DNA of 64,000 bases, taken from the NCBI GenBank assembly GCA_037042915.1, contig CM073201.1, forward strand, positions 620,001 to 684,000, in the 5' to 3' direction. Numbering within the stretch: the stretch's first letter is position 1; every line of letters starts with the position of its first letter. The notes under the pieces are model-generated. The model saw only the letters and a list, made by a program, of their open reading frames with translations. It did no database searches and was not told the origin of the DNA. This stretch comes from Auricularia sp. M13 (taxonomy: Eukaryota > Basidiomycota > Agaricomycetes > Auriculariales > Auriculariaceae). Shown here in pieces: positions 62,923 to 64,000 of the stretch. The translations under genes were made by a program, and so were the position numbers.

Positions 62923-64000
62923 TGATGGTGAGCTCCATTGATGGCAATATATGGTAAGACTCAAGCACCTCTGTTCAAAAGAATGCAAATAACATTGAAA
63001 CTAAGAGGCCAATAATTATAAAGTATATATGGTTATTGTAGCTCTCAATGAGCTCTACGATATTATGTCTTAGTGGAGATAATATATCCAAGCCAGAGAG
63101 GAAGAATGGATGTCCAAACATGATTTGGTATGCAACTGTCACAGCAAAGCACTTCACTCGTGCTCAGACAGGTTCAGGAGGACTCTGGAACGAAAATATG
63201 AGCAGTACAACTGATTATATCAAATTAAGGTACACTGAACACAATTCCAAGCAGATCCATGTCACCATACATGGCGATCATGCCCATATGCTCCCACTGG
63301 ATCTATTTTGCCACTGTGAACGCTTCTTCTTGTCATGGCAGAGTGCTTGTCACTCACCAAGACTGACACCCAAGAGAGGAGGTGGATGCACTGTTTCCCC
63401 TTGGACTGAGGCTTGGCCAGGGTTGCACGCCTCAGGCTGTTTGTCACAGTGTGCTGCATACAGGACCGACCAGGAGGTATAGTCGACCAGGAAGGGTACT
63501 CAGGAGAGGAAGGTCAAACACATAATAAACCAGATCCAACCTAGGGTACATCCGAGGGCAATCGGTGGCACATATAGTCCGATCAGAGGCTGACTGGATC
63601 CGAGTCCAGACGACAGAGGAAGCCAACCAACACCAAAGGGAGGTCCAGAAGCAATGGGAAAGACATCGGGGAAGTCACCGAGGGTAATCGGGAGCCAGTG
63701 GAAGCAATGGGGGGTAAAGGGAGTCAAGGGGGGGTCAAGAAAGAGTGAAGCGTCGCGCCGAAGGCGCAGAACAACTCCAGACGAAGGGGATAAAAGATGT
63801 CCGTGCCTATGGAGGGTATCGGGTGGGTATCCGAGACAGACCGAGGTGTCCTTGCATGTATGCACGCACCAACACCAGGGGAGAAAGGGGGCCAACGCAA
63901 TGGCGAGCGCAGCAGTGAGCGCAACGCGTCAGCAAGCACGGTACAAGCGCACCACCCAACAATCGAGACTCCCAATGTGTCCAGACGTCCTCCAGACCAT
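62923..64000. other. Repeat-like right end without recognised genes
   Basis: 63334-63550 is an inverted, longer homologue of 60711-60820. Several frames of 60-144 codons are open, but none carries a retroelement motif such as a zinc knuckle, protease or reverse transcriptase. It may be a fragment of a larger element that continues beyond the window. Confidence 0.4.

Noticed and set aside
63048-63482. 144-codon frame as a retroelement protein
   Set aside because: No zinc-knuckle, protease, reverse transcriptase or integrase motif; lies within an inverted repeat segment.

Overview
The window is nuclear DNA of a filamentous basidiomycete, most likely an Agaricomycete. Genes are split by many 48-70 nt GT-AG introns, often with GTGCGT-type donors. 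There is a mushroom-type atypical G-alpha-like gene, a large F-box family, and DOMON/cytochrome b561 and GH16 secreted proteins. From memory the F-box N-terminus (PNRFAG) recalls Auriculariales, but I cannot verify that. Exon models were read by hand from splice consensus, frame continuity and family conservation.

Left part (1-13 kb): the 5' half of a canonical G-alpha gene runs off the left edge. After 3 kb without a recognisable gene come two tandemly duplicated flavin amine oxidase genes (5316-7448 and 8308-10429). A 1.2 kb hAT-like element with a perfect 8-bp target duplication sits in the promoter of the first copy, and the second copy keeps the unoccupied site. A small membrane protein and a GH16 protein that lacks the catalytic nucleophile follow.

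Middle (13-30 kb): two intronless F-box genes are each preceded by a transposon-like element with terminal inverted repeats and a 9- or 10-bp target duplication. Then come a tandem-DOMON cytochrome b561 gene, ribosomal protein uS2 (start codon apparently split by an intron), an NmrA-like oxidoreductase, an O-methyltransferase, a single-pass membrane protein and a GNAT acetyltransferase.

30-48 kb: four more F-box genes of one subfamily (PNRFAG N-terminus, coiled coil, F-box, LRR-like region) plus a decayed fragment, interleaved with an atypical G-alpha-like gene, a secreted beta-propeller (lactonase-like) protein and a flavin monooxygenase.

48-60 kb: a Ser/Thr-rich membrane protein, then a conserved housekeeping block: 3-ketodihydrosphingosine reductase, a BCS1-like AAA ATPase, CCT8 and the rRNA-processing protein Fcf2.

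60-64 kb: gene-poor, AT-richer and repetitive. It holds a 317-bp TA-flanked MITE, tRNA-derived SINE-like heads, GGTCCC-rich repeats and, most strikingly, two arrays of the 8-mer CGTGCGCA at an almost constant 20-21 bp spacing. A 15-bp inverted terminal repeat brackets both arrays, so they may be the subterminal repeats of an undescribed DNA transposon.
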